A DNA stretch of 64,000 nucleotides, from the NCBI RefSeq assembly GCF_900177425.1, contig NZ_LT840184.1:4877705-4941704 (forward strand). The letters are read 5' to 3'. This document shows, piece after piece, positions 17,789-26,780 of this stretch. The position numbers and the translations under genes were made by a program. Each line of letters starts with the position of its first letter. The first letter of the stretch is position 1. Source of the stretch: Paenibacillus uliginis N3/975 (GTDB taxonomy: Bacteria > Bacillota > Bacilli > Paenibacillales > Paenibacillaceae). Below the pieces are notes generated by a model that saw nothing but the letters and a program-made list of their open reading frames with translations, was not told where the DNA came from and searched no databases.

Positions 17789-17824
17789 CTTGATTTTCCC
17801 CCATTCACATTGTTCCTGTTCTGT

Positions 17825-20320
17825 TCAGCTGATTGGTACAGATATAAGAATGGATAAGCCATTATGTGGCGACGAAACAAATTCAATCTCCCCATCCATA
17901 CTTCGGACGCGTTCCTTAATACCATATACACCCATACTTCCGAAAATAGATATCTTCTCCATCACATTCATACCGATCCCGTTATCTTCATAATTCAGAT
18001 GAATCATGTCTAAATCATCACTGTAGAGCTTAATAATGACTTGTGTTGCGTTTGAATGTTTCGATGCGTTAGCTAGCATCTCTTGAACAATACGGTACAG
18101 CCCGATTATCAGGTCATCGTTCAGATCATGGCTTACATCCATACAATCGAACCGTATCGCATAATCAGATCGAAGCTGCGTAAATTCAAATAACGCCTCG
18201 AGCGATCTTTCAAGCCCTACCTCTTTAAGCAGCGGCGGGCGTAATTCATTACATGTAATGCGTATCTGATAAATGACATCCAATAATCCTTGCTTAATGC
18301 ACTCCAGCTCCTGGAGCGAATCTTTCGGTATATTCCTCTCCGATATGAGCTGATCGAGCCTGCGGTACCAGATAATCTGCTCCTGAAGGGCCGCGTCGTG
18401 TAAATCCTGTGCCAAATGTTTCCTTTCGTTTTCAGACAACTGAAACATAAACCGCAGCAGCCACACGGGGGTGGTCTGCTGCGAGGCGAATTGTTCGAGC
18501 TCCCGGGTCAAATCCTCGATAGCTCGGAAATTATCATACAGTACGCTAACATAACGAGAAATCGTTTCTAGCCATACTTTTGTTGCCTGGATGAGTAAGA
18601 ACGGGGAATTTTCCCCTACACACAAGATACAGCTCTTGCCGTGTATTTCACCGATCTTCACGAAATGACCGTCGAGTGTATCGATCATTTCACAAAGAGG
18701 CAAGTTCTCTGCGCACTGTTCCAGTATCGTCTCCAAAATGTACTGTGGAATCTGATGGTTCCCATGAGTTACGGTAACGTTAGAGTTGCGGTCCACTTCA
18801 ATGAAGCTGACCCTATCAGTCGAAATCACCTGGCAGACTTCCCTGACAAACCGGCTATTCAAATCCTCCACCTTCACCATGCCGAACAAGTCAGAAGAGA
18901 ACTGATCCAGACTCATCTGTAGTCGAAAATACCGGTCTTCGCTTTCGCGTATCATATCTTCAGCGTATTTCCTGTCTTCTTCGACTCTCTTTTGTTCTGT
19001 AATATCTCTAACAATCGTTACAGCCGTACCCGCTCCTTTAAATGGAACGGAAGCCGAAACGGCCTCTACATCAATTACACTTCCATCGAACCGCATAATG
19101 CGGTGTTCTCCTAACTGGATAGCCCCCTGTTCCTGATATACTGTGTTTATATAATCCATCACCAGCGCTTTCGAATCCGTATGTATCATATCGAGAATCG
19201 GACGGCCCATTAAGTCATCCGGCTCCGATGCGCCCAATAACGACAGGGCTTTCGGATTAACATACGTATATTTAAAGTTTTTGTGCAGCAGCATTGCCAC
19301 GGGCGATATTTCAATTAACTGCCGGTTCAATTGCTCACTATCCATCAGAGCCTGTGCCACCTGCTTGCGCTCCGTTATATCTTCCATGACGATTTCGACC
19401 GTACCCGATTGGTTATCATAAATAGCGCTTGCCACAATATCAATAATTTCACCATTAATCCGTTTAATCTTAACTTCCTTGGGAGACACATATCCATTCT
19501 CCAGCAGCTCTTTCCGGGCAACCTTAACCCAATCCCGGTCTTCCTCCACTACCCAGCTCCAAGGGCTTGTCCCGACAATATCCTGCAGTCCGGACGCCCC
19601 GACAATCCGTATCCCACTGGGATTAAGGTATATCAACTGTTCGTCTTTCGATACCGCAATCGCAATCGGTGAAAGTTCCACTAGTCTCCGGTAACGCTCC
19701 ATACTTTCCTTAAATGCTCTTTCCATCTTTTTGCGTTCCGAAATATCGTAAAAAATGTGAATCGTATATCCGGTATGTTCGTCATAGATTCCTGTTACTT
19801 CCGCCTCAATCAGCTGCCCCTTGAGTGTGACAATGTCATATTCAATCGCTTGTCCATACTTATGAGTCACAATGTGGTCCATTCGTTTGCGGGCTTTATG
19901 AATTTCATGCGGCGGTAAAATGTCGTAAATCGGCCTGCCGATGAGCTCTGCCTGCGAGCTTGCCCCAAACCATTTTACCCCTGCCGGGTTGATAAAAATG
20001 ATCCTCTCGTTGTTCTGTACAATCATCGGCTGCGGAGAGAGATCAATCAACCGCCCATAACGTTCCAAGCTTTCTTTGAACTCCCGTTCAAAAAAAGATA
20101 TGTCCTCCTGTTCTTCATGGCAGTCACTGGGTTGTTGCGGTTTCACTTTGCTCTTGTATCTAAAATGACGCCTTTTTACGAGAAAGTTGCACTTTCGTTC
20201 AGCACTTCCCATGTGTCGGCAGTACCCAATACTCTTGCTACAGCACTGACACAGCATATAAACAATGACGACATTGAAAAACTGTTCGAGTAGTGAAAGC
20301 ATGATATAGTTCAGGCCCAA
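17825..20320 (-). CDS. Multi-PAS sensor histidine kinase, ComP-like catalytic end
   Basis: 831-residue kinase. After a short N-terminal hydrophobic stretch there are three PAS/PAC modules in tandem (about 85-205, 210-330, 335-455), each closing with a DISERK-, DITERK- or DITEQK-type PAC end. A GAF-like region follows. The catalytic half begins with NERKHLAQDLHDAALQEQII (HisKA_3, phospho-His in LHD) and ends in an HATPase with QEMLANASKHSNA and YEDNGIGM. The start is a TTG with AAAGGAG about 10 nt upstream. The HisKA_3 box resembles ComP/DegS kinases, but the multi-helix membrane sensor of ComP is replaced by PAS domains, suggesting mainly intracellular sensing. Confidence 0.85.
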   Translation of the reverse strand: MGLNYIMLSLLEQFFNVVIVYMLCQCCSKSIGYCRHMGSAERKCNFLVKRRHFRYKSKVKPQQPSDCHEEQEDISFFEREFKESLERYGRLIDLSPQPMIVQNNERIIFINPAGVKWFGASSQAELIGRPIYDILPPHEIHKARKRMDHIVTHKYGQAIEYDIVTLKGQLIEAEVTGIYDEHTGYTIHIFYDISERKKMERAFKESMERYRRLVELSPIAIAVSKDEQLIYLNPSGIRIVGASGLQDIVGTSPWSWVVEEDRDWVKVARKELLENGYVSPKEVKIKRINGEIIDIVASAIYDNQSGTVEIVMEDITERKQVAQALMDSEQLNRQLIEISPVAMLLHKNFKYTYVNPKALSLLGASEPDDLMGRPILDMIHTDSKALVMDYINTVYQEQGAIQLGEHRIMRFDGSVIDVEAVSASVPFKGAGTAVTIVRDITEQKRVEEDRKYAEDMIRESEDRYFRLQMSLDQFSSDLFGMVKVEDLNSRFVREVCQVISTDRVSFIEVDRNSNVTVTHGNHQIPQYILETILEQCAENLPLCEMIDTLDGHFVKIGEIHGKSCILCVGENSPFLLIQATKVWLETISRYVSVLYDNFRAIEDLTRELEQFASQQTTPVWLLRFMFQLSENERKHLAQDLHDAALQEQIIWYRRLDQLISERNIPKDSLQELECIKQGLLDVIYQIRITCNELRPPLLKEVGLERSLEALFEFTQLRSDYAIRFDCMDVSHDLNDDLIIGLYRIVQEMLANASKHSNATQVIIKLYSDDLDMIHLNYEDNGIGMNVMEKISIFGSMGVYGIKERVRSMDGEIEFVSSPHNGLSILISVPIS

Positions 20321-20473
20321 GCTGCCGAGTCTCCTTTAACTTTCTTTAGTTGTAAGGAACATTTTCTCCTCATTCCCCATAAGAGGTATCAATGTTTATT
20401 ATCGGCACACATTGCACATTTGCGAATATATCTCTAACCAAAAGTCAATATATTTCACTAGCGCAAAAATGAA

Positions 20474-20531
20474 AGAAACCTCACCACGTGCAGGGCATAG
20501 AGCCCTACCGAAAATTAATAGAAAGGTTTCT
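20474..20531 (-). terminator. Hairpin downstream of the GGDEF gene
   Basis: AGAAACCT and AGGTTTCT close a large hairpin with a smaller GGGC/GCCC stem inside; on the minus strand it is followed by TTCATTTTT. It lies 24 nt after the GGDEF stop codon. The remainder of 20321-20554 shows nothing else. Confidence 0.5.
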
Positions 20532-20554
20532 CATATAATATCTATATCCAGACT

Positions 20555-22108
20555 TTATATCTCCTCCGGTGTAAATACGGTAATCCGGTTTCTACCTTCC
20601 AGTTTGGACCTGTAAAGGGCTACATCCACCCTCTCCACAATCTCCTTAGAGGTCAATAACTCCGTTTCGTTGTATATCGCAATCCCGATCGATATGGTAA
20701 CCTCTACTCCGTTTGGCCCCGGTCCCTTAGCCATCTCTTGACGGAGAGTATCAGCAAGCTCAACTGCCTTTTGAAGACTCGCGTGCTTCATCACAATACC
20801 AAACTCTTCTCCACCATAGCGGAAACATAAATCCTCAAGCCCTGCGAACAAACGCATCTCCGAAGCGAGATATTTCAACACCTCGTCCCCAACCACATGT
20901 CCATACATATCATTTACCCGTTTAAAAAAATCGATATCTATCAAAATAAGTGCAAACGGCTGACGTTCATCGAGCCATTCTTCCAGCGTTAAATCAAATG
21001 TTTTGCGGTTAGCCAGTCCTGTAAGACCATCAATGTGTATTTCATCATTGAGGTGGTTCAAATGATTGCCTATGCTATGGTGCAGCTGTCTCACTTCATA
21101 GATGAGGGAAGAGATTTTCGACATCGCTGGTGGAACGGATTTTTTGGACACGACCGCATCTTCCGAGAATTTGGCCAACTCGTAGAGGGGGGTTGAGATA
21201 TAACGGGAAACGCGCCAGGCAACGAACAAAATGACGATACAAATCGGCAGAGCATGAAGCAAAATACTCCATACAAGCTTCTTTAGCGGTTCATCCAGAA
21301 CCGAAACGGGGGTCTGTGACACAATTCCCCAGCCGCCTCTCGGCTCATAAGCATAACCTACAAAGAACGATGTTCCTTGGGTATTCGTTATTTCGGCAGA
21401 GCCGCTTTTTCCGCTGATTGCTTGCTGAACGACATCATTTCCAATGATGGTCCGATTAATCCGCCGGCAATCCGGGTGAAAGATAAGATGAGCGTGATTA
21501 TCCGTCACGTAGACATAGGAGCCGTTTCCGTAAAAATGCTCACTCAGCAACCTGCTGAGTACATTGTCCTCCTGCAGATAGATCGTTCCTCCTGCAAAGC
21601 CTTTATAATTTCCCTGAGCGTCATATATCGGGGAGGAGATCAGCAGGATCAAACGTCCTGTCGCTGCCACGTAAGGTTCCGAAATGATCGAGGCTCTCGT
21701 CTCGACGGCTTGAGCGGAAGCTTTGGATGTGAGCCGGCTCCCGACAAGACTATATTCCTGATCGGGAGTAACGGCCTTAATCTGGCGCCTTGAATCAGCA
21801 ATAAAGACCGAGTTAAAATACTGCTCATTCGCCTTGAACCAGATATCCAAGTCCCGCTGACTAAAGGTTGATTCTCCTGCCAAGCGGGCAACGCTGTTCA
21901 TGTTATTTTGCATAATGTCTAAAATATCGGTTGTATTCGAAGCCAGCTTCTTGGCATATTGATAGTTGCTCTCCAAATAATTGTACGACAAAGACTTCAC
22001 ATTGGCGGTTACCGCTAAATATCCTCCAACAACAGCGGTTAACACGATGGAACTGATAACAAGTAAGCCGAGTATAATACGGAGCTTGAATCCTTTGCGC
22101 TTTCCCAC
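20555..22108 (-). CDS. Membrane diguanylate cyclase with Cache sensor (GGDEF)
   Basis: 517-residue protein that probably makes cyclic di-GMP. TM1 is at about 9-30, followed by an extracellular Cache-type sensor (about 35-270), TM2 near 277-297, and a cytoplasmic GGDEF domain (about 345-515) with the active-site motif RYGGEEFGIV and the substrate-binding segment DIDFFKRVND. No EAL domain is present. The gene stands alone on the minus strand next to the PAS kinase operon. Ribosome-binding site GGAAGG. The catalytic motif is intact, so activity is likely; the ligand of the sensor is unknown. Confidence 0.92.
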   Translation of the reverse strand: MGKRKGFKLRIILGLLVISSIVLTAVVGGYLAVTANVKSLSYNYLESNYQYAKKLASNTTDILDIMQNNMNSVARLAGESTFSQRDLDIWFKANEQYFNSVFIADSRRQIKAVTPDQEYSLVGSRLTSKASAQAVETRASIISEPYVAATGRLILLISSPIYDAQGNYKGFAGGTIYLQEDNVLSRLLSEHFYGNGSYVYVTDNHAHLIFHPDCRRINRTIIGNDVVQQAISGKSGSAEITNTQGTSFFVGYAYEPRGGWGIVSQTPVSVLDEPLKKLVWSILLHALPICIVILFVAWRVSRYISTPLYELAKFSEDAVVSKKSVPPAMSKISSLIYEVRQLHHSIGNHLNHLNDEIHIDGLTGLANRKTFDLTLEEWLDERQPFALILIDIDFFKRVNDMYGHVVGDEVLKYLASEMRLFAGLEDLCFRYGGEEFGIVMKHASLQKAVELADTLRQEMAKGPGPNGVEVTISIGIAIYNETELLTSKEIVERVDVALYRSKLEGRNRITVFTPEEI

Positions 22109-22241
22109 GATGAGCCTTCCTTCGTTCCAAAATTAAAACCCTGATGGAACCCAGTTGGACAGGTCAAAAAACAGGATTATTATCCCATTGTAACAAAATA
22201 TGGCGAAAAATGTCGTTATTCTTCACGAAATATTATTCTAA

Positions 22242-22382
22242 TTATGAATTTAAATTCCATTCCGAATGAATTTTTGGCACATCTGAAATCAGCTGCTGTG
22301 TGTATCGGTGCTGGATGTTGTTCTCAACCCGGAGTTTTAGCAGCATATCGAGAAGCGTGGAACGGGAACAGGCATCCACCAT
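22242..22382 (-). other. Possible 46-residue small ORF
   Basis: A minus-strand frame begins MVDACSRSTLLDMLLKLR and ends DVPKIHSEWNLNS. It has an ordinary amino-acid mix, but no visible ribosome-binding site and no recognised family. It lies in the 428-bp gap between the divergent GGDEF and kinase genes, where nothing else was identified. It may be a gene remnant. Confidence 0.15.
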
Positions 22383-22536
22383 ATATAGAAGGTTGGAGCT
22401 TATCTCACAGATTATTTAAATTTTTTTGCGGTTTCCACAAAAAAACCAAGGATTTTTTCATCCGATGTCGAAAGATTTAGTTCAATAAAAATGGCGAAAG
22501 TATCGACATACTTTCAGACCCAGAGGGTGATACATT

Positions 22537-23784
22537 TTGTCAGAAATCAAAGAAATACTCCTCCAGCTGCTGTTCTCACTTACACCATTTGTATTATATA
22601 ACATCTACTACCGCAACCTTGAGGTAAACTACTCCAGACGGTTCATCATATTTACTTGTTCATTCTGCCTCATACTGTCCATGACCTTTCCCCTCAGTGT
22701 ACAGGATGGACTTGTCTTTGATGTCAGGTATGTCATCATATTTTTTGGCATCTTGTTTGGAGGGGTTACGACCGGCTTTATTTTACTCGTAGAATTTATA
22801 ATATTCCGATTATACATTGGTGGTTCAGGCACTTTGGACGCTTTAATTATTTTGGCTATCACCTTTCCTCTATCTATTCTACTAAGTTCTTTTTATTACA
22901 AAATCAGAAAAAAGTATTGGATTACGTTCATCGCCGGAATCAGCTTTTCCATCATTCCTATAGTCGTGCTTTACATCACCAAACCGGATTATATACTTTC
23001 CAATGTAACGTTTAACATTCTAGCTATGCCGGTTCATAATTGTCTTGGCATTTGGCTGCTCATCACTTTGTTCAATAAATCTGTCACGGACAAGGAGTTA
23101 TATCTTAAATTTATCCAGAACGAGAAGGTCGAGACAATTAATCAAGTGGCTGCTTCGCTTGCCCATGAAGTACGCAACCCTCTGACGACCGTCCTCGGTT
23201 TTCTGAAATTAATTCGCGCGAACACGTTAGGCTGGGAAAAAACAGAACGTTTCATCGATATCAGTATTGAAGAAATCCACCGTACAGAACAAATTCTTTC
23301 AGATTACCTGTCCATCAGTAAACCTCTGGCTACTTTCCATCAGCATATCGATCTTGTCGTGCAGCTAAAAACGGTCGTTGAGGTGATGACACCATACGCC
23401 AACATGAACAATGTTTCTTTGGAAGCGTCGTACCCGGCTGCTCCCGTGCATATCACCGGTAACCCGACAGAGATGAAGCAGCTGCTTGTTAACTTTATTA
23501 AGAATGCAATTGAAGCCAGCGCCGATATGCCTAAGGCCAGAGTCAGCATTCAATTCTTGCAGCATCTCCGGCGGGTTCAACTCGAAATCCAAGATAACGG
23601 TGTGGGGATGGATGAAGAACAGATGAGCCGGCTTGGCTCGATCTATTATTCTACCAAAAGCACCGGCACCGGACTCGGGCTAACCTTTTCCTATCAAGCT
23701 ATACGTTCCATGAACGGTACGATTTCCGTTAAAAGCGAGCTGTATTCAGGAACCGTGTTTACGATTTCGCTGCCTCTTGCTTGA
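22537..23784 (+). CDS. Membrane sensor histidine kinase (5TMR-LYT, KinB-like)
   Basis: 415-residue kinase. The first 190 residues contain about six membrane helices matching the 5TMR-LYT sensor module, with VRYVIIFFGILFGGVTTGF in the middle. The cytoplasmic part has a HisKA domain with the phospho-His in SLAHEVRNPLTT (near 213) and an HATPase with NFIKNAIEAS, DNGVGM and TGLGLTFSY boxes. Start TTG with AGAGGGTGA upstream. The architecture is that of sporulation phosphorelay kinases such as KinB. No response regulator gene is adjacent, which also fits that role. Confidence 0.85.
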   Translation: MSEIKEILLQLLFSLTPFVLYNIYYRNLEVNYSRRFIIFTCSFCLILSMTFPLSVQDGLVFDVRYVIIFFGILFGGVTTGFILLVEFIIFRLYIGGSGTLDALIILAITFPLSILLSSFYYKIRKKYWITFIAGISFSIIPIVVLYITKPDYILSNVTFNILAMPVHNCLGIWLLITLFNKSVTDKELYLKFIQNEKVETINQVAASLAHEVRNPLTTVLGFLKLIRANTLGWEKTERFIDISIEEIHRTEQILSDYLSISKPLATFHQHIDLVVQLKTVVEVMTPYANMNNVSLEASYPAAPVHITGNPTEMKQLLVNFIKNAIEASADMPKARVSIQFLQHLRRVQLEIQDNGVGMDEEQMSRLGSIYYSTKSTGTGLGLTFSYQAIRSMNGTISVKSELYSGTVFTISLPLA

Positions 23785-24016
23785 CGCTGCACTATACATT
23801 AACGACGTTTAAGACATATCAGTACCTGATTGAACCTTCTTACCTATGAAATGTGACCACTCCAAATAATCCGACAGGATTCGGTCAGTGAATGTTGTAT
23901 AATTGTATAACATACAAGATTACTTATTACGTCATGTTTGATCATAGCAGCCCATTCAATTTAATAATCGTTAAGCACTAAATTTGATGATGAGCCTATT
24001 TTTAGCGAGAAAAATT

Positions 24017-24118
24017 CGTGGACGGCAGCGTATGCTTTCTAAGCAGTTTTCCTTTGGAAAGCTTTTAGCTGAACGCTAACGCTTTTCTGGAATCGCTTCG
24101 TCCTCTCCGCTACTTCAT
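24017..24118. repeat. Dispersed intergenic repeat, copy A
   Basis: A degenerate element of about 100 bp is shared with 44562-44660. Shared words in the same order include TATGCTT, a central GGAAAGCTTT preceded by TTTCCT, a CGCTTT/CGTTTC block with GGAAT/AGAAT, and CCGCT. The centre is itself palindromic (AAAGCTTT type). It fills most of the 517-bp gap 23785-24301; the rest of the gap shows only the terminator at its end. Confidence 0.5.
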
Positions 24119-24192
24119 GCGTATTCAACTTTAAATCAAAACAAGTGTCTCTGACTATTGCAAGCAAATCGAGAAATAAGTCAGCTGCATAA

Positions 24193-24235
24193 AAAAATGG
24201 CAGTCCAAGAACACACATCTTGGACTGCCATTTTT
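24193..24235 (-). terminator. Strong bidirectional terminator after metQ
   Basis: A perfect 18-bp stem AAAAATGGCAGTCCAAGA with its complement around a 7-nt loop, with A- and T-runs at both ends. It ends the metNIQ operon on the minus strand and could also act on plus-strand transcription from the kinase gene. Confidence 0.85.
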
Positions 24236-24301
24236 ATCTTAAAGGATTAAAACGTCCCTGATCTACTTTTAGGACAATCCAATCTTTATCAACTCACATT
24301 T

Positions 24302-25159
24302 TTATTCAAATGCAGGAATAGCTATATCACCATAATTCTCTTCGAAGAATTTCTTCACATCAGGACCTGTCATTGCCTCGGCAAGCTTACGGATTGCTTC
24401 GGAATCTGCATTGTCCTTACGTGCAACCAGAGTAATGGCAAATTCAGAGTCTGTTCCTTCCGTAATCAACGCGTCCTTCTTTGGTGTCAAGCCAAGCGGC
24501 TTGGCATAAGCCGGAGTCATGATTGCCATATCCACATCATCCAGCGTACGGGCAAGCATCAGCAGGTCGACTTCCTGGAATTTGAATTTTTTGGAATTCT
24601 CCACGATATCAGAAGTAGTAGCCTTGATGCCCACGCCCTCCTTCAGCTTGATCAATCCATGCTTCTCAAGCAAGACAAGTGAACGTCCTAGGTTAGACGG
24701 GTCATTCGCAACGGCTATAGTCGCTCCATCCGGAAGCTCCTCAATGGACTTATAACGCTTGGAGTAAGCACCGTAAATCGCATGATAAATCGGCTCAATA
24801 GCTACAAGCTCGCTGCCGTTATTCACGTTGTACTCCTCCATATAAGGTACGTGTTGGAAGAAGTTAGCATCCACTTCTTTGTTTGCTAGCGCATTGTTCG
24901 GCTGAACATTATCCGACAGAATCATAATCTCCAGATTAATGCCGTCTTCTTTCAGCTTCGGCTTCACAAGATCCAGCACCTCGGTCATCGGCGGAATCAG
25001 GCTAGCAACTTTCAACGTTACTTCTTTACCTGCAGCTTCCTTTCCGGTTTCGCCCGCAGGTTCTGCTGTTTCTTTCTGTCCGCAACCTGCAACTACGAGC
25101 ATAACTGCAGCCAGAAGACCAACCAGCATGCTGCGAGAAAATTTTGACATGAATTTCAT
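24302..25159 (-). CDS. metQ: Methionine-type ABC transporter substrate-binding lipoprotein MetQ
   Basis: NlpA/MetQ-family lipoprotein (285 residues). The signal peptide ends in lipobox VVAGC (Cys near 26), followed by a charged linker. The mature protein has the family landmarks NVQPNNALANKEVDANFFQH and YMEEYN near residues 82-115. It delivers methionine or a related amino acid to the MetNI-type complex encoded upstream in the same operon. Substrate is inferred from family only, and the paired ATPase is unusual (see metN). Confidence 0.9.
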   Translation of the reverse strand: MKFMSKFSRSMLVGLLAAVMLVVAGCGQKETAEPAGETGKEAAGKEVTLKVASLIPPMTEVLDLVKPKLKEDGINLEIMILSDNVQPNNALANKEVDANFFQHVPYMEEYNVNNGSELVAIEPIYHAIYGAYSKRYKSIEELPDGATIAVANDPSNLGRSLVLLEKHGLIKLKEGVGIKATTSDIVENSKKFKFQEVDLLMLARTLDDVDMAIMTPAYAKPLGLTPKKDALITEGTDSEFAITLVARKDNADSEAIRKLAEAMTGPDVKKFFEENYGDIAIPAFE

Positions 25160-25215
25160 AATAAACCATACCCCTATCTTTGAAGTAATAAGCTTGATGA
25201 ACTGCCGGATTATAT

Positions 25216-25920
25216 TTATCTTTTGTCCAGCAGTCTTGACAACAGGTTGCCAGTAAATTGGATCGACTGAACGAGTATAACCATGATGATGATCGTAAAC
25301 ACCATAATTTCCGTCTCAAATCTCTGATATCCGTAACGGATGGCAAAATCGCCAACACCGCCCCCGCCAACGATTCCCATAACCGTCGAATAAGATATAA
25401 AGCTGATCGTAGATGTCGTCAGTCCAAGCACAAGTCCCGAACGGGCTTCCACGTACAGAAATTTAAAGATCAACTGCAGGGTTGATGCTCCCATAGATGA
25501 GGCTGTCACGGTCACTTCCTTCGGAACGTCGAGTAGTGACTGCTCCACAAGCCTGGAATAATAGGCTACAGCCACCACGGATAACGGTACCGCCGCCGCC
25601 AATGTGCCGATGGACGTTCCGACCAGCATACGGGTAACCGGAATCATAATGACCACAAGCAGCAAGAACGGAAACGAGCGGATGATGTTTACTGCCCCGT
25701 TCAGAACGGAGAACATCAATGCATTCTCATATAGCTGTCCCTTTCGGCACAAATATAATAGTGTTCCTACCGGAAGACCCAGTATTATAGCCGCAGCGAT
25801 GGATATGCCAACCATGACGAACGTTTCCCCGATCGCTTTCCATATTTCTGACTGATACTGCGCCACATAAGCAAAATAGTCATTCACATATTGCACTATT
25901 TCGTTCAAAAAATCAATCAT
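25216..25920 (-). CDS. metI: Methionine-type ABC transporter permease MetI
   Basis: Permease of 234 residues with about five or six membrane helices and the EAA-like loop SSMGASTLQLIFKFLYVEARSG... in the expected place near residues 140-160. Length is close to the family norm of about 220. It overlaps the metN stop by 8 bp, indicating translational coupling. Forms the channel with a second copy of itself. Confidence 0.9.
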   Translation of the reverse strand: MIDFLNEIVQYVNDYFAYVAQYQSEIWKAIGETFVMVGISIAAAIILGLPVGTLLYLCRKGQLYENALMFSVLNGAVNIIRSFPFLLLVVIMIPVTRMLVGTSIGTLAAAVPLSVVAVAYYSRLVEQSLLDVPKEVTVTASSMGASTLQLIFKFLYVEARSGLVLGLTTSTISFISYSTVMGIVGGGGVGDFAIRYGYQRFETEIMVFTIIIMVILVQSIQFTGNLLSRLLDKR

Positions 25921-26608
25921 TAGTATGAACCTCCACCGGATTTGTTTCCGTCAACTGTCCGTTATCCATGACCGAAACATGGCTGCAAATCCGGTTTACC
26001 ACATTCATCTCATGCGTAACCATCACGACTGTAACTCCGAAACGTTCATTAACGTGTCTCAGCACATCGAGGATACCGGAAGTGGTCACTGAATCCAAAG
26101 CCGACGTAGGCTCATCACAGAGCAGTACTCTAGGGCGGTTCGCCAAAGCCCGGGCAATCGCCACTCTTTGTTTCTGTCCACCGCTAAGTTGGGCAGGATA
26201 CTGATCCACTTTATCCCAAAGTCCGACAAAATGCAGGTACTCCTCCATCCGATTGAGCCGTTCCTTTTTCGGTACACCTGCAAGCTCTAACGGTAAGACT
26301 ATATTTCCGCCTACGGTCCGGTTGCTGATTAGATTAAAATGCTGAAAGATCATCCCGATGGATCTTCTTGCCTCTCGGAGCTGTCTATTCCCGAGCCCAG
26401 TTAAATCGCGTTTATCCACAATCACACGTCCGGAATCGGGTCTTTCCAGAACATTCATTAAGCGAAGAAGTGTCGATTTACCAGCACCGCTCGCTCCTAT
26501 AATGCCGTGAATATTACCCTCTTCAATGCTTAGGGTGACGGAGTCCACGGCCAAAAAACGATTGTTCGGAGGTCCGAAACTTTTACTCACCTGCTGTAAG
26601 GATATCAT
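25913..26608 (-). CDS. metN: MetN-type ABC ATPase lacking the C-terminal regulatory domain
   Basis: ATPase (231 residues) with Walker A GASGAGKST (near 37-45), Q-loop region FQHFNLI, signature LSGGQKQR and Walker B VLLCDEPTSALD, then the H-loop VTHEMNVV. Typical MetN proteins are about 340 residues and carry a C-terminal NIL domain that binds methionine and shuts the transporter down. Here the protein ends right after the nucleotide-binding domain and metI begins at once, so the feedback domain is absent. No SAM riboswitch was seen in the 172 bp upstream. The transported substrate may therefore differ from methionine. Confidence 0.85.
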   Translation of the reverse strand: MISLQQVSKSFGPPNNRFLAVDSVTLSIEEGNIHGIIGASGAGKSTLLRLMNVLERPDSGRVIVDKRDLTGLGNRQLREARRSIGMIFQHFNLISNRTVGGNIVLPLELAGVPKKERLNRMEEYLHFVGLWDKVDQYPAQLSGGQKQRVAIARALANRPRVLLCDEPTSALDSVTTSGILDVLRHVNERFGVTVVMVTHEMNVVNRICSHVSVMDNGQLTETNPVEVHTND

Positions 26609-26658
26609 AATGTACCTCCCTAACTACTTCTACAAGCACTGTATGTATAAGCACAAGA

Positions 26659-26697
26659 AGAAACGGTTCACGTCCTTCCAAGGACGAAACCGTTTCT
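26659..26697 (-). terminator. Long hairpin between the TPR gene and metN
   Basis: AGAAACGGT and ACCGTTTCT form the base, then an asymmetric bulge, then CGTCC/GGACG around the loop TTCCAA. On the minus strand it is followed by TTCTTCTT. It most likely ends transcription of the TPR gene; because it is also upstream of metN, a leader role cannot be excluded. Confidence 0.55.
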
Positions 26698-26780
26698 CGT
26701 GAAAGCAATAATAATCATATCACAAATTTGAACTAAGTGGTCTTTTTAAAGAGTAAAGCAATGTTTGGGATTTTATAACG

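Noticed and set aside
17126..20320. Complete ComQXPA quorum-sensing locus
   Set aside because: No isoprenyl transferase or pheromone gene is adjacent, and the kinase lacks the polytopic sensor of ComP.
22244..22480. 78-codon plus-strand frame before the 5TM kinase gene
   Set aside because: No ribosome-binding site and an odd composition; the opposite strand has the slightly more protein-like small ORF.
26609..26780. SAM (S-box) riboswitch or T-box expected before metN
   Set aside because: The conserved S-box cores and the T-box sequence are not present; only a long hairpin is seen, which fits a terminator.
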